A stretch of 64,000 nt of DNA from Mesorhizobium sp. C432A (GTDB lineage Bacteria; Pseudomonadota; Alphaproteobacteria; Rhizobiales; Rhizobiaceae): assembly GCF_030323145.1 (NCBI RefSeq), contig NZ_CP100470.1, positions 3,327,001-3,391,000 of the forward strand, read 5' to 3'. A program made the translations under genes and the position numbers. Positions 16,899-27,309 of this stretch are shown piece after piece. Within the stretch, counting starts at the first letter, position 1. Each line of letters starts with the position of its first letter. A model generated the notes under the pieces. The model was not told where the DNA came from. It was given only the letters and a program-made list of their open reading frames with translations, and did not search any database.

Positions 16899-17416
16899 TG
16901 GACGTCGCGATCTATGTCGCCATTGCGCAGAACGGCGTCATCGGGCGCGACGGCGGCTTACCGTGGCGGCTGTCCACCGATCTCAAGCGCTTCAAGGCCG
17001 ATACGATGGGCAAGCCCGTCATCATGGGCCGCAAGACTTATGAAGGCATCGGCCGGCCGCTGCCGGGCCGATTGAACATCGTGGTGACCCGCGACAAGGC
17101 CTGGCGCGCCGAGGGCATAGAGGTGGCGCACTCGCTGGAGGCAGCGATCCAGCTGGCCACGGTGCGCGGGCGTTGCATGGCCGGCGTCGACGAAATCTGC
17201 ATCATCGGCGGCGGCGAGATCTATGCGCAGGCGCTGCCGCTGGCAGACCGGCTGCACGTCACCCATGTGCTGGCGGCGGTGGATGGCGACGCGCATTTTC
17301 CCGACATCGATCCGGATTTGTGGCGCCTTGTCAGCGCTCAGGACGTTCCGGCCGGTGAAAAGGACAGCCATGCGACGCGCTATTCGGTTTACGAGCGACG
17401 CCGCGGCGTGCATTGA
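16898..17416 (+). CDS. folA: Dihydrofolate reductase
   Basis: The 172-residue enzyme has VAIAQNGVIGRDGGLPWRLS, TDLKRFKADTMGKPVIMGRK, TYEGIGRPLPGR and IIGGGEIYAQALPLADRLHV, covering the substrate and NADPH sites. It regenerates tetrahydrofolate, which thymidylate synthase oxidises. It overlaps the DUF4424 gene by one base and precedes hflK by 145 bp. Confidence 0.97.
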   Translation: MDVAIYVAIAQNGVIGRDGGLPWRLSTDLKRFKADTMGKPVIMGRKTYEGIGRPLPGRLNIVVTRDKAWRAEGIEVAHSLEAAIQLATVRGRCMAGVDEICIIGGGEIYAQALPLADRLHVTHVLAAVDGDAHFPDIDPDLWRLVSAQDVPAGEKDSHATRYSVYERRRGVH

Positions 17417-17561
17417 GACGATAAAAGGGTCGCGAACGTCCAAAACGGACATGCTCGGCAGCGGATCGCGTTGAAAGCGCATCGCTGCGTCCCTATAGAA
17501 GAACAACTGGATTTTGCGCCGCAACGTCGGCGCTGAGGGAATCCCAAGCGAAAGGACATTC

Positions 17562-18671
17562 ATGCCCTGGAACGACAAGAGCGGCGGCGGCGGCCCATGG
17601 GGCGGCGGCGGCAACAATCAGGGACCCTGGGGGCAGGGACCGAAGGGGCCTAGCGGCCCGCCGGGGTCACCTCCCGATCTCGAAGACATCATCCGCCGCG
17701 GCCAGGACCGGCTGCGGCGCGCGCTGCCCGGTGGCGGCGGCGCCAGCCCGGCCGTCTTTGCGCTGATCGCAGCGGCCCTGATCGTGCTGTGGGCGTTCAA
17801 GGCGGTCTACACCGTGCAGCCGGACGAGGTTGCGGTCGAGCTGCGCTTCGGCAAGCCGAAGGCGGAGCTGTCGCAGCCGGGTCTGCATTTCCATTGGTGG
17901 CCGGTCGAAACCGTCGAGACGGCCAACATCGCCGAACAACTCGTCGATATCGGTGGTGGCGGCGCGACGAGCGGCAACTCGTCGGGGCTGATGCTTACCG
18001 GCGACCAGAACATCGTCAACGTCCAGTTTTCGGTGGCCTATCAGGTCTCCGATCCCCGGGCCTATCTGTTCGACGTCTCCGATCCCGAAGGCATGCTGCA
18101 GCAGGTCGCAGAGAGCGCCATGCGCGAAGCGGTTGGCCGGCGACCGGCGCAGGACATCTTCCGCGACGACCGTCAGGGCATCGCCGCGTCGGTGCGTGAA
18201 ATCATCCAGACGACGCTGGACGGCTACAAGGCCGGCCTGAATGTCAACGCGGTTTCGATCGAGGACGCGGCCCCGCCGCGTGAAGTTGCCGATGCCTTCG
18301 ACGAAGTGCAGCGCGCCGAGCAGGACGAAGACAAGTTCGTCGAGCAGGCCAACCAGTATTCCAACCAGAAGCTCGGCCAGGCGCGTGGCGCCGCGGCGCA
18401 GATCCGCGAGGACGCGGCAGCCTACAAGAACCGTGTCGTCCAGGAAGCCGAAGGTGAGGCGCAGCGCTTCATCTCGGTCTATGACGAATACGCCAAGGCG
18501 CCCGACGTGACGCGCCGGCGGCTTTATCTGGAAACGATGGAGAAGGTGCTGAAGGATTCCAACAAGGTCATCGTCGAACAGGGCAATGGGCAAGGGGTCG
18601 TTCCCTATCTGCCGCTGCCGGCACTGCAGCCGAAGGCGCTGCCGCCTGCGACCACGGGAGGAGCCCAGTGA
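17562..18671 (+). CDS. hflK: HflK, membrane protease modulator
   Basis: ATG at 17562 (AAAGGA upstream) opens a 369-residue protein: a Gly/Pro-rich cytoplasmic head (WNDKSGGGGPWGGGG), one transmembrane segment near residues 65-82, then an SPFH/band-7 domain (YTVQPDEVAVELRFGKPKAE...) and a coiled-coil tail. HflK and HflC assemble as a cage around FtsH in the inner membrane and tune its proteolysis. The stop overlaps the hflC start, and the order hflK-hflC-DUF2065-degP is a familiar alphaproteobacterial membrane quality-control cluster. Confidence 0.96.
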   Translation: MPWNDKSGGGGPWGGGGNNQGPWGQGPKGPSGPPGSPPDLEDIIRRGQDRLRRALPGGGGASPAVFALIAAALIVLWAFKAVYTVQPDEVAVELRFGKPKAELSQPGLHFHWWPVETVETANIAEQLVDIGGGGATSGNSSGLMLTGDQNIVNVQFSVAYQVSDPRAYLFDVSDPEGMLQQVAESAMREAVGRRPAQDIFRDDRQGIAASVREIIQTTLDGYKAGLNVNAVSIEDAAPPREVADAFDEVQRAEQDEDKFVEQANQYSNQKLGQARGAAAQIREDAAAYKNRVVQEAEGEAQRFISVYDEYAKAPDVTRRRLYLETMEKVLKDSNKVIVEQGNGQGVVPYLPLPALQPKALPPATTGGAQ

Positions 18672-19690
18672 TGGCCAATCGTCTTCCCATCATCGCGGTC
18701 ATCGCGGCCGTGCTTCTGTTCCTGCTCTACTCCTCGGTCTTCGTGGTCAACGCGCGCCAGCAGGCGCTCGTGCTGCGGTTCGGCGAGATCGTCGACGTGA
18801 AGAATGAACCCGGCATCTATTTCAAGGCGCCTTTCGCCTTCTTCGACGCCGACAGCGTGCAATTGATCGAAAACAGGGTGCTGCGCTTCGATCTCGACAA
18901 CATCCGCGTCCAGGTTTCGGGCGGCAAGTTCTACGAGGTCGACGCTTTCATCGCGTACCGCATCTCGGATCCGCGCGTGTTCCGCTCAGCCGTGTCCGGT
19001 CAGATCACACTGGCCGAAGCACGACTGAGGACGCGTCTCGATGCGGCGCTGCGCCGTGTCTACGGTCTGCGCGACTTCGAGGCGGCGCTTTCGGAAGAGC
19101 GGGCCGTGATGATGCGCGAAGTGCGCGATCAGCTTCGGCCCGACGCCACCTCGCTCGGCCTGCAGATCGAGGATGTGCGCATCCGCCGAACCGATCTGAC
19201 GGCTGAGGTTTCGCAGCAGACCTTCGACCGCATGAAGGCCGAACGTTTGGCCGAGGCCGAACGGCTGAGGGCACGCGGCAAAGAGGCCGCGCAGCGCATC
19301 ACCGCCCGCGCCGACCGCGAAGTGGTGGAAATCGTCGCCGAAGCGCGCAAGGAATCGGAAATCCTGCGTGGTGAAGGTGAAGCCCAGCGCAGCGCGACCT
19401 TTGCCGACGCCTACAAACGCGATCCGGCGTTCTTCGACTTCTACCGGTCGATGAATGCCTATGGCACGGCGCTGGACAACTCCGGGACGACGATGGTGCT
19501 TTCGCCGAACTCGGAGTTCTTCCGCTTCTTCCGCAATCCGGACGGTACGGACGCGAAGCCGGCGACACCTGCGGCTCCGGCGACGGCACCTGCCGCGCCG
19601 GCGACGGCACCTGCCGCGCCGGCGACGGCACCTGCCGCGCCGGCGACGGCACCTGCCGCGCCGGCTGCACAACCTGCACCCGCCCAGTAG
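18668..19690 (+). CDS. hflC: HflC, membrane protease modulator, with PAT-repeat tail
   Basis: The 340-residue protein has an N-terminal membrane segment (LPIIAVIAAVLLFLLYSSVF), an SPFH domain (VVNARQQALVLRFGEIVDVK, then ERLAEAERLRARGKEAAQRI) and ends in a low-complexity Pro/Ala/Thr tail made by a 21-bp tandem repeat. E. coli HflC lacks such a tail. Start is ATGATG overlapping the hflK stop (18668 or 18671). It partners HflK around FtsH. Confidence 0.95.
   Translation: MMANRLPIIAVIAAVLLFLLYSSVFVVNARQQALVLRFGEIVDVKNEPGIYFKAPFAFFDADSVQLIENRVLRFDLDNIRVQVSGGKFYEVDAFIAYRISDPRVFRSAVSGQITLAEARLRTRLDAALRRVYGLRDFEAALSEERAVMMREVRDQLRPDATSLGLQIEDVRIRRTDLTAEVSQQTFDRMKAERLAEAERLRARGKEAAQRITARADREVVEIVAEARKESEILRGEGEAQRSATFADAYKRDPAFFDFYRSMNAYGTALDNSGTTMVLSPNSEFFRFFRNPDGTDAKPATPAAPATAPAAPATAPAAPATAPAAPATAPAAPAAQPAPAQ
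19579..19662 (+). repeat. Four exact 21-bp tandem repeats encoding (ATAPAAP)n in hflC
   Basis: Four consecutive identical 21-base units (GGCGACGGCACCTGCCGCGC plus C) code a seven-residue Ala/Pro/Thr unit at the C-terminus of HflC. A degenerate fifth copy precedes them. In-frame copy-number change would lengthen or shorten the tail without affecting the SPFH domain. Confidence 0.92.
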
Positions 19691-19694
19691 GGCG

Positions 19695-19880
19695 GTGCAG
19701 GATTTCCTTGCGGCCATAGGCCTGGTCCTCGTTGTCGAGGGCCTGGTCTATGGCGGCTTTCCCGGCCTTGCCAAACGTCTTGCCGGCGAAGTGCTGTCGA
19801 CGCCGGAAATTGCGCTGCGCATCGTCGGGCTGGTGGCGATCGCCATCGGCGTCGGCATCGTCTGGTTGGTGCGTGGCTGA
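19695..19880 (+). CDS. DUF2065 family small membrane protein
   Basis: Starting at GTG 19695 the 61-residue product, VQDFLAAIGLVLVVEGLVYG followed by GFPGLAKRLAGEVLSTPEIA and a second hydrophobic helix, is a two-helix DUF2065 protein (YjeT-like). It lies 4 bp after hflC, the usual place for this gene, which suggests a role with HflKC/FtsH. The GTG start is inferred from the family beginning; function unknown. Confidence 0.85.
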   Translation: MQDFLAAIGLVLVVEGLVYGGFPGLAKRLAGEVLSTPEIALRIVGLVAIAIGVGIVWLVRG

Positions 19881-19893
19881 GGACCGCTGATCT

Positions 19894-19988
19894 GCAATTC
19901 CAGGAAAGTGTGAGCGGTTTCCGTCCGGAATTGCGTAAAAGCAAAGAGATTGAACGGTTCGCCGTTTCCGCGAGACGGCCAACCGTTC
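19894..19988. repeat. Double-hairpin intergenic repeat
   Basis: Two inverted repeats follow each other: GCAATTCC/GGAATTGC (19894-19901 and 19927-19934) and GAACGGTT/AACCGTTC (19952-19959 and 19981-19988, with inner CCGT/ACGG). The block between them (TTGCGTAAAAGCAAAGAGAT) looks like a repeat family common between genes in Mesorhizobium, from memory. It lies between the hflKC operon and degP. Confidence 0.5.
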
Positions 19989-20120
19989 TAGAAGGTGTAA
20001 CGGAGGATTTCTCCTCCTGATGTGGCCATAGCCGCAAACGTGCCGTATTTCTTGCCAACATGACGCGACGCGGCGTTTTGCCGAAGCGCTTTTTCTTTTC
20101 AGCAATCCGGGAGGCTTTCG

Positions 20121-21638
<1,518 letters not shown>

Positions 21639-21674
21639 GTCCGGTCAGGCCTGCAACGATCTGATTTCGAAATG

Positions 21675-21704
21675 AAAAGGGCGGCTAGTTAGCCGCCCTT
21701 TTTT
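21675..21704. terminator. Bidirectional terminator between degP and the GNAT gene
   Basis: AAAAGGGCGGCTA-GT-TAGCCGCCCTTTTTT has a 9-bp perfect GC-rich stem with A and T runs on either side, so it can stop transcription from both convergent genes. The last codons and the stop of the minus-strand GNAT gene lie inside it. Confidence 0.9.
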
Positions 21705-22258
21705 CTTGCCTGCCAGTCCTTGCGCGACAGGGTGTAGAGGACATGCCGCTTGAGGTGCGGGTGGCTGTCAGGGATGGATGGGTGGTCGAAATCGCGAGCC
21801 GGGTCAGGGCTCATGCCAAGACGCTCCATGACGGCCGTCGAGCGGCGGTTGGCCGCGACGGCGAAGGAGACGATCTCGTCCCGGTCAAGCGTCTCGAAGC
21901 CATAAGAAAGCCATGCCTCGGCTGCCTCGGTGACGTAGCCCTTGCCCCAGAACTCGGGCGCCAACCGCCAGCCGATCTCGATCGTATCGGAGGGCAGGGA
22001 CGGCACGTGATCGGTCTTTAAGAGGCCGACGAAACCGATGCATTCCCCAGTCGCGGCGATCTCGGCGGCGGCAAAACCAAAGCCGTCCTCGGCGATCCAG
22101 CCCTGAAACTCGTCCATCTTGGCATCCGTCTCGGCGCGGTCGCGGCGAAATGGAAAGAACTCCATCACCCGCTCGTCCGAATTGATGCGGTGGAAGAGTT
22201 CGCGATCACGGTCTTCCCAGTTGCGCAGGATCAGTCGCTCGGTGCGCATCGGTTTCAT
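21689..22258 (-). CDS. GNAT family N-acetyltransferase (RimJ/RimL type)
   Basis: The 189-residue protein begins [20 protein letters not shown], the usual start of RimJ/RimL-like acetyltransferases, with WRLAPEFWGKGYVTEAAEAW as the acetyl-CoA-binding motif A region and SFAVAANRRSTAVMERLGMS as motif B. Substrate unknown. It overlaps serB by 4 bp and is downstream of it on the same strand, so serB-GNAT is likely an operon. Confidence 0.9.
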   Translation of the reverse strand: MKPMRTERLILRNWEDRDRELFHRINSDERVMEFFPFRRDRAETDAKMDEFQGWIAEDGFGFAAAEIAATGECIGFVGLLKTDHVPSLPSDTIEIGWRLAPEFWGKGYVTEAAEAWLSYGFETLDRDEIVSFAVAANRRSTAVMERLGMSPDPARDFDHPSIPDSHPHLKRHVLYTLSRKDWQARKKGG

Positions 22259-23142
22259 TGGGCGAACTCTTCCTGGCGGTAGCCCTGGAGATAAAGCAGC
22301 GCGGTGAGATCGCCATGGTCGATGCGGACCTTGGCTTCGGCAGCAACGGCCGGCTTGGCGTGGAGCGCGACACCGGTGCCGGCCAGGCGGATCATGTCGA
22401 GGTCGTTGGCGCCGTCGCCGACCGCAATCGCATCGAATGGGGTCAGGCCGAGGCGGGCCGAGATATCGTTCAGCGCATCGGCCTTGGCGGCACGGCCGAG
22501 GATCGGCTCGGCGACAAGGCCGGCAAAGCGCCCGTTCTCCTCGATCAGGCGGTTGGCACGGTTTTCCTGGAAGCCGAGCATGGCGGCGACACGGCTGGTG
22601 AAGACGTCGAAGCCGCCCGAGACAAGCGCCGTCCAGGCGCCATTGGCGCGCATCGTCCGCACCAGGGCGCGGCCGCCCGACGCCAGCGTCAGGCGGTTCG
22701 CGATGATGCGGCCGACGACGGCGGCATCGAGGCCTTTCAGCAGCGCCACGCGTTCACGCAGCGCCGGCTCGAAAGCGATCTCGCCGTTCATCGAGCGTGC
22801 CGTGATGGCGGCAACGCGGTCCTTGACGCCGATCTCGTCGGCGAGTTCGTCGATGCATTCCTGGTCGATCATGGTTGAATCCATATCGGCAAGCAGGATT
22901 GTCTTGCGGCGGCTTTCGGCCTGCTGAACGATCACGTCGACCGGCTCGGAGCCAAGTGCTGTGCGCAAGGCGGCACTTGCCTCGGCGGCTTCTGCCCCCT
23001 CGGGCAGCACCAGGTCGCAGGCGACGCCATCGCCCAGCCAGCGAACAGCGCTTGCACCGACCGACCGTGAGGCGATATTCGCAAGCGAGGCCGACATCGC
23101 GCGGCGGAGGGGGTGGGACACAAGCGTGGCAATGAGCGGCAT
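22255..23142 (-). CDS. serB: Phosphoserine phosphatase
   Basis: From the ATG at 23142 ([11 protein letters not shown]) the product is 295 residues: a regulatory N-terminal part, then the HAD motifs [20 protein letters not shown] (nucleophile Asp86, acid Asp88), [12 protein letters not shown], and [16 protein letters not shown]. It makes L-serine from phosphoserine in the cytoplasm. The frame is open to 23298, but the extension is not family-like. Its first 11 bases overlap those of miaA on the other strand. Confidence 0.95.
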   Translation of the reverse strand: MPLIATLVSHPLRRAMSASLANIASRSVGASAVRWLGDGVACDLVLPEGAEAAEASAALRTALGSEPVDVIVQQAESRRKTILLADMDSTMIDQECIDELADEIGVKDRVAAITARSMNGEIAFEPALRERVALLKGLDAAVVGRIIANRLTLASGGRALVRTMRANGAWTALVSGGFDVFTSRVAAMLGFQENRANRLIEENGRFAGLVAEPILGRAAKADALNDISARLGLTPFDAIAVGDGANDLDMIRLAGTGVALHAKPAVAAEAKVRIDHGDLTALLYLQGYRQEEFAQ

Positions 23143-24115
23143 CGAGACTTCCAAGCAGCTAGGCGAGGGCGGGCAGGCGGGCGAGGGCCGCGTGAAGAAC
23201 GCGATCCTGATAGCCGGGCCGACAGCCAGCGGCAAGTCGGCGCTGGCGCTCGATCTCGCCGAGCGCAAGGGCGGCGTCATCGTCAACACCGATTCCATGC
23301 AGGGCTATTCGGTGCTCGATGTGCTGACGGCGCGGCCGAGCGCCGCCGAACTCGGCCGCGCGCCGCACTTTCTCTATGGCCACGTGCATCCCTCCACCGC
23401 CTATTCCACCGGCGCCTGGCTGCGCGACGTGATGAAGCTGATCGATGACGGCACGCTCGCCCGACAGCCCGACGACGCCGCCTTTGAACGTCCGGTGATT
23501 TTCGTCGGCGGCACCGGGCTCTATTTTCGCGCACTTGCCGAGGGCATTTCGGAAATGCCCGACATTCCGCAGCAGGTACGCGACCGCTGGCGCTACGAGT
23601 TAAAGGAGCAAGGCGCAGCCAAGCTGCACCGCATCCTGATGCATGAGGATTCGGCGGTCGCCATGCAGCTGAAGCCGACCGACGGCCAGCGCATCGTGCG
23701 GGCGCTGGAGGTGCTCGATGCATCCGGCCGCTCCATCCTCGAATGGCAGGCAGCACGCGGCCGGCCGCTGATCGACCGCGACAGCGCTCGGTTCTTCGTT
23801 ATCGAGCCGGACCGCGCCGCCCTTGTCGAGCGGATCGAAACAAGGTTCGACCGCATGCTCGATCTCGGCGCGCTCGATGAGGTCAAACGGCTTGCGGCGC
23901 TTGGCCTCGATCCCGAGCTGCCGGCGATGAAGGCGATCGGCGTTCGCGAACTTTCGGCCGCCATGGCCGGTGACATCAGCTTTCCTCAGGCCATCGAGCG
24001 CTGCAAGGCAGCGACGCGGCAATATGCCAAACGGCAAACGACGTGGTTTCGCCATCAGCTGGGACCGGAATGGCTGAGATTGCGGCCCGGCGACGGCCTG
24101 CAAGCCGTGATTTGA
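23132..24115 (+). CDS. miaA: tRNA dimethylallyltransferase
   Basis: From the ATG at 23132 the 327-residue enzyme has Walker A ([20 protein letters not shown]), [53 protein letters not shown], and the C-terminal zinc-free tail [14 protein letters not shown]. It adds an isopentenyl group to A37 of tRNAs reading UNN codons. The next possible start downstream would delete the beginning of the leader but keep Walker A. Its 5' end overlaps the divergent serB start. Confidence 0.95.
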   Translation: MSGIETSKQLGEGGQAGEGRVKNAILIAGPTASGKSALALDLAERKGGVIVNTDSMQGYSVLDVLTARPSAAELGRAPHFLYGHVHPSTAYSTGAWLRDVMKLIDDGTLARQPDDAAFERPVIFVGGTGLYFRALAEGISEMPDIPQQVRDRWRYELKEQGAAKLHRILMHEDSAVAMQLKPTDGQRIVRALEVLDASGRSILEWQAARGRPLIDRDSARFFVIEPDRAALVERIETRFDRMLDLGALDEVKRLAALGLDPELPAMKAIGVRELSAAMAGDISFPQAIERCKAATRQYAKRQTTWFRHQLGPEWLRLRPGDGLQAVI

Positions 24116-24246
24116 TTTTCGTGCTGCTAATACAATTAAAGAAACAGAAGTAGGAATGAACATTCCCGCTCCGGTTGTCTGGATTAACCGTCCGTAAGGC
24201 GCCGGCATGCCATAGATCCGGGGGGTACTTTTCCAACGGGGAGCAG

Positions 24247-25038
24247 ATGCGTTTCCACAAGGCGGAATCCGCATTTTTCGTCTTTATTTTCGTGATCCTG
24301 GCCGCAGGCCTGGTGACGCTTTATGCCTATGGTCAATTGCAGTCCATCGCGGTCGGTCACGATACGACTTCCCGGGTCGAGAGGATCGCTTATCTCAACA
24401 CGCTGCTGTTTGTCACCGGGGTGCTGCTGGCGACAGCGCTGTTCTTCGGCGTGTTCTTCATCTACCCGTTGATCCGTAGGCAGGCGACGGAAGAGGGCAA
24501 GCTGCGCGCCATGACGGTTTCGCTCAGCGCCCGCTCGGAAACGCTGCAGCATGCGGCATTGACCGACGGCCTTACCGGCATGCAGAACCGGCGCTATTTC
24601 GACGATGCGCTGAAGGAATATCTCGAGGAATTCCGCCGCATCGAAAAGCCCGTCGGGCTGATGATCCTCGACCTCGATCATTTCAAGCAGGTCAACGACA
24701 CGCATGGCCACGATGTCGGCGACGAGGTGCTGAGGGCAGTCGCCAATTGCCTCAAAGGCATGACGCGCTATCACGACGTGGTGGCGCGGCTCGGCGGCGA
24801 AGAGTTCGCCGTTGTCACCCCCAACATGGACGCGGAGTTGTTGGGGAAGTTCGCCGAACGCATCCGCAAGGCGATTGCCAACATGTCGGTGCTGTCGGGC
24901 AATGTCCGCCTCAAGATCACCACCAGCGTCGGTCTTGCCGTCTGGGATCGGAAGGAAACGGCCGAGGAATTCTACCGCCGCGCCGACCGCCAGCTCTACG
25001 AGGCGAAGAGGCAAGGCCGCAACCGCGTCTGCGCCTAA
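24247..25038 (+). CDS. Membrane-bound GGDEF diguanylate cyclase
   Basis: ATG at 24247 follows GGGGAG. The 263-residue protein has two membrane segments (about 8-30 and 53-75) flanking a ~25-residue periplasmic loop, a short linker, then a GGDEF domain: LTDGLTGMQNRRYFDDAL, LDLDHFKQVNDTHGHDVGDE and the active site RLGGEEFAV (GGEEF). It should make cyclic di-GMP. There is no EAL domain and no obvious RxxD product-inhibition site upstream of GGEEF. It is monocistronic; the 286 bp after it hold short GC hairpins but no gene I can support. Confidence 0.93.
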   Translation: MRFHKAESAFFVFIFVILAAGLVTLYAYGQLQSIAVGHDTTSRVERIAYLNTLLFVTGVLLATALFFGVFFIYPLIRRQATEEGKLRAMTVSLSARSETLQHAALTDGLTGMQNRRYFDDALKEYLEEFRRIEKPVGLMILDLDHFKQVNDTHGHDVGDEVLRAVANCLKGMTRYHDVVARLGGEEFAVVTPNMDAELLGKFAERIRKAIANMSVLSGNVRLKITTSVGLAVWDRKETAEEFYRRADRQLYEAKRQGRNRVCA

Positions 25039-25324
25039 ATCCCGGCATTAAATCCGTGAGGCTGGCCGTTTGATGCCGTCTTCTGCGCTTCCGGCCTTCG
25101 CCGGCCGAAGCACTCATGAGGTGGTGGCGGCAGCTATGGCTACGGCCGGCGTAGGCCGGTGCTCACGGACTCAATGTCCGCTCCGCTCCGGTTCTCGAAG
25201 TCGACACCAACCGACTCAGCCTGACGAATTTTCTGGCGTGATTTACCCAAGCGGCCAACGAAGCCGAGCCCTGGCGCTCCGGCGGCTTCTCAATTGGCCG
25301 GCAAAAAAGTCGCTACGCTGAAGG

Positions 25325-27157
25325 TCAATCGTTCTGCGGGCGCATGCCAAAGGTTGTGGGCTTGAGGCCGTAGCGCAGGTCGAAATCGTCGTCGGGCTGG
25401 ATGCGCTGGGCGGTGGCCGGCTTGCGGTAATCGGGATCGCCGGCCTGGCGGCCGGAATCCACTGCTTCGGCGAAGGCCATCTGCTGCTGCGGTTTCGGGA
25501 CGTTGCGCAGCCGCTCGACGATGGCGGCGAGATCGACGTCGTTGCCGTCCTGCGAGAACTCGTCCTGCTCTCGCTTGGCGGTGCCGGGGATCAGGTTCTC
25601 CGCCAGTTTTTCGAACTTCAGCCGCATGGTCGTCGCCACGCCTTCACCGAAGGCGATGGCTTCGCGCTGGCCCATGGAGGACAGAAAGGCCAGCGTCGAG
25701 GCGGAGGAATCGGCGATCGCCGAGCGGATGATTGCCTGGTCCTGCTCGTTGGCCAGCCGCATGGCGAAGAAGGTCGAGCATTGCGACAGGATGGTCGGAT
25801 CGAGTTCACCCGGGCGCTGGGTGACGACGCCGAGATAGCAGCCATATTTGCGGCCTTCCTTGGCGATGCGCGACAATGCATGCCTTGTCGGCGCGAAGCC
25901 GAGGCGCGGATCGGCCGGCATATAGCGGTGCGCTTCCTCGCACAGCAGCAAAAGCTTCAGCCGGCCCTCGCTCCACAGCGCAAGGTCGAAGGCCAGGCGC
26001 GCCAGCACCGAACAGACGGAGTTGACCACTTCGGACGGCATGCCGGCCATCTCGAAACAGGTCACCGGGCGGCCATGATGCGGCACACGGAAAATATTGC
26101 CGATCGTCTCGTGGATCGTGTCCTCGATCAGCCGCGAATTGAACATGAAGCGATAGCGCGGGTCGGACGCGGCGGACTCGATGCGCGTCTTCAGCGATTT
26201 CAGCGTCGGGCGGTCGTTCTTGCTTTCCAGGAGGCCCATGCGCTCGTCGATCTGCTTGATGAGATCGACCATGCGGTAGGGCACCGGCGTGTCGGCGGTC
26301 AGCGCATCGCTGCCGCGGCGCACGTAAGAGCCTGAATTGGGATTGCGATAGAGGTTCTTGGCGGCGGGGATCAGGTCGCGCAGGACATCGACTTCTTCCG
26401 GCACGACCTCTCGGCCGCGAAACAGCACTTCGGCGAATTCTTCGAGCCTGAACATCCAGAACGGCAGATCAAGCGTCTTGGAATCGACCCGGACGCAGAA
26501 CTCAGGCAGGGATGCCGCGAATTCATTGTGCGGATCGAGAATGAGGATTCGCAGATCGGGCCGGGCGGCGATCGATTTGCGCAGCAGCAGCGAGATGGCG
26601 GTGGATTTGCCGACGCCGGTTGTGCCGACAACGGCAAAATGGCGCGCCAGCGTGTCGTCGATGGCGATGTTGGCGTCGATCGACTCATCCTGCGACAGCG
26701 TGCCGATGGTGATCGAATGACGCCCGGCGAGATCGTAGACCGCCTGCAGGTCACGGGTACGGATGCGGTGCGCTATGGCGCCGATATGAGGATAGGTGGT
26801 GATGCCGCGGTCGAACACCGGTTTGGCCCCCGGTTCGGCGCCGTCGCGCACTTCGCCGATCAGCTCGACGCTGACCTCGATGGGGTTTTGTCCCTCATTG
26901 CTCCAGGCGCGATCCGACTTGCCGATTTCGTAGACCAGACCAACGGTGCGCGATGTCCCGAGATTGATGGAGATCATCTTGCCGACGGTCCACAGGCCGG
27001 TGACCGCGCCTTCGATGTCGTCGGCATAGGCGCTGATGGTGGCGCGCGCACCGTCGCACTGCACGACGTTGCCGAGAATGCGCTTGTCGCTCTGCTCTGC
27101 GCGGCGGCGCTCCTGCGAGGTCGGTTCGCCGACGGAGGCTTCGCGCTCGACAAACAT
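25325..27157 (-). CDS. HerA-like ATPase (DUF87), DNA translocase type
   Basis: The 610-residue protein has an N-terminal HAS-barrel-like domain (about residues 28-115), Walker A in FAVVGTTGVGKSTAISLLLR (residues 174-190), DPHNEF after the first strand, Walker B LKLLLLCEEAHRYMP (401-414) and an arginine-finger region near GVVTQRPGELDPTILSQCST. HerA ATPases are hexameric DNA pumps; in archaea they act with NurA in end resection, while bacterial members also appear in defence systems. No nuclease partner is next to it here, so a housekeeping role is as likely. The last ~120 residues are hydrophilic and family-specific. Confidence 0.88.
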   Translation of the reverse strand: MFVEREASVGEPTSQERRRAEQSDKRILGNVVQCDGARATISAYADDIEGAVTGLWTVGKMISINLGTSRTVGLVYEIGKSDRAWSNEGQNPIEVSVELIGEVRDGAEPGAKPVFDRGITTYPHIGAIAHRIRTRDLQAVYDLAGRHSITIGTLSQDESIDANIAIDDTLARHFAVVGTTGVGKSTAISLLLRKSIAARPDLRILILDPHNEFAASLPEFCVRVDSKTLDLPFWMFRLEEFAEVLFRGREVVPEEVDVLRDLIPAAKNLYRNPNSGSYVRRGSDALTADTPVPYRMVDLIKQIDERMGLLESKNDRPTLKSLKTRIESAASDPRYRFMFNSRLIEDTIHETIGNIFRVPHHGRPVTCFEMAGMPSEVVNSVCSVLARLAFDLALWSEGRLKLLLLCEEAHRYMPADPRLGFAPTRHALSRIAKEGRKYGCYLGVVTQRPGELDPTILSQCSTFFAMRLANEQDQAIIRSAIADSSASTLAFLSSMGQREAIAFGEGVATTMRLKFEKLAENLIPGTAKREQDEFSQDGNDVDLAAIVERLRNVPKPQQQMAFAEAVDSGRQAGDPDYRKPATAQRIQPDDDFDLRYGLKPTTFGMRPQND

Positions 27158-27309
27158 ACGATCCGATCCCCATTCCCGTGGAGCCTCGATCCTACACAGA
27201 CGGGGTTAAGGTGGCGTGATGCGGGATGGTGTAGCAGGGGTTAACCCGTCAGCGAAAATTCAACCGGCCGTCCTCTTCCCCCAATCCGAAGATTCGATAT
27301 ATTGGACGA

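Noticed and set aside
25039-25324. 83-residue frame between the GGDEF and HerA-like genes
   Set aside because: No ribosome-binding site, low-complexity composition and GC hairpins; no support as a gene.
25325-27157. HerA-like ATPase as part of an anti-phage defence system
   Set aside because: No SIR2, NurA or other effector gene is adjacent; neighbours are an XRE-cupin regulator and a GGDEF protein, so defence is not supported.
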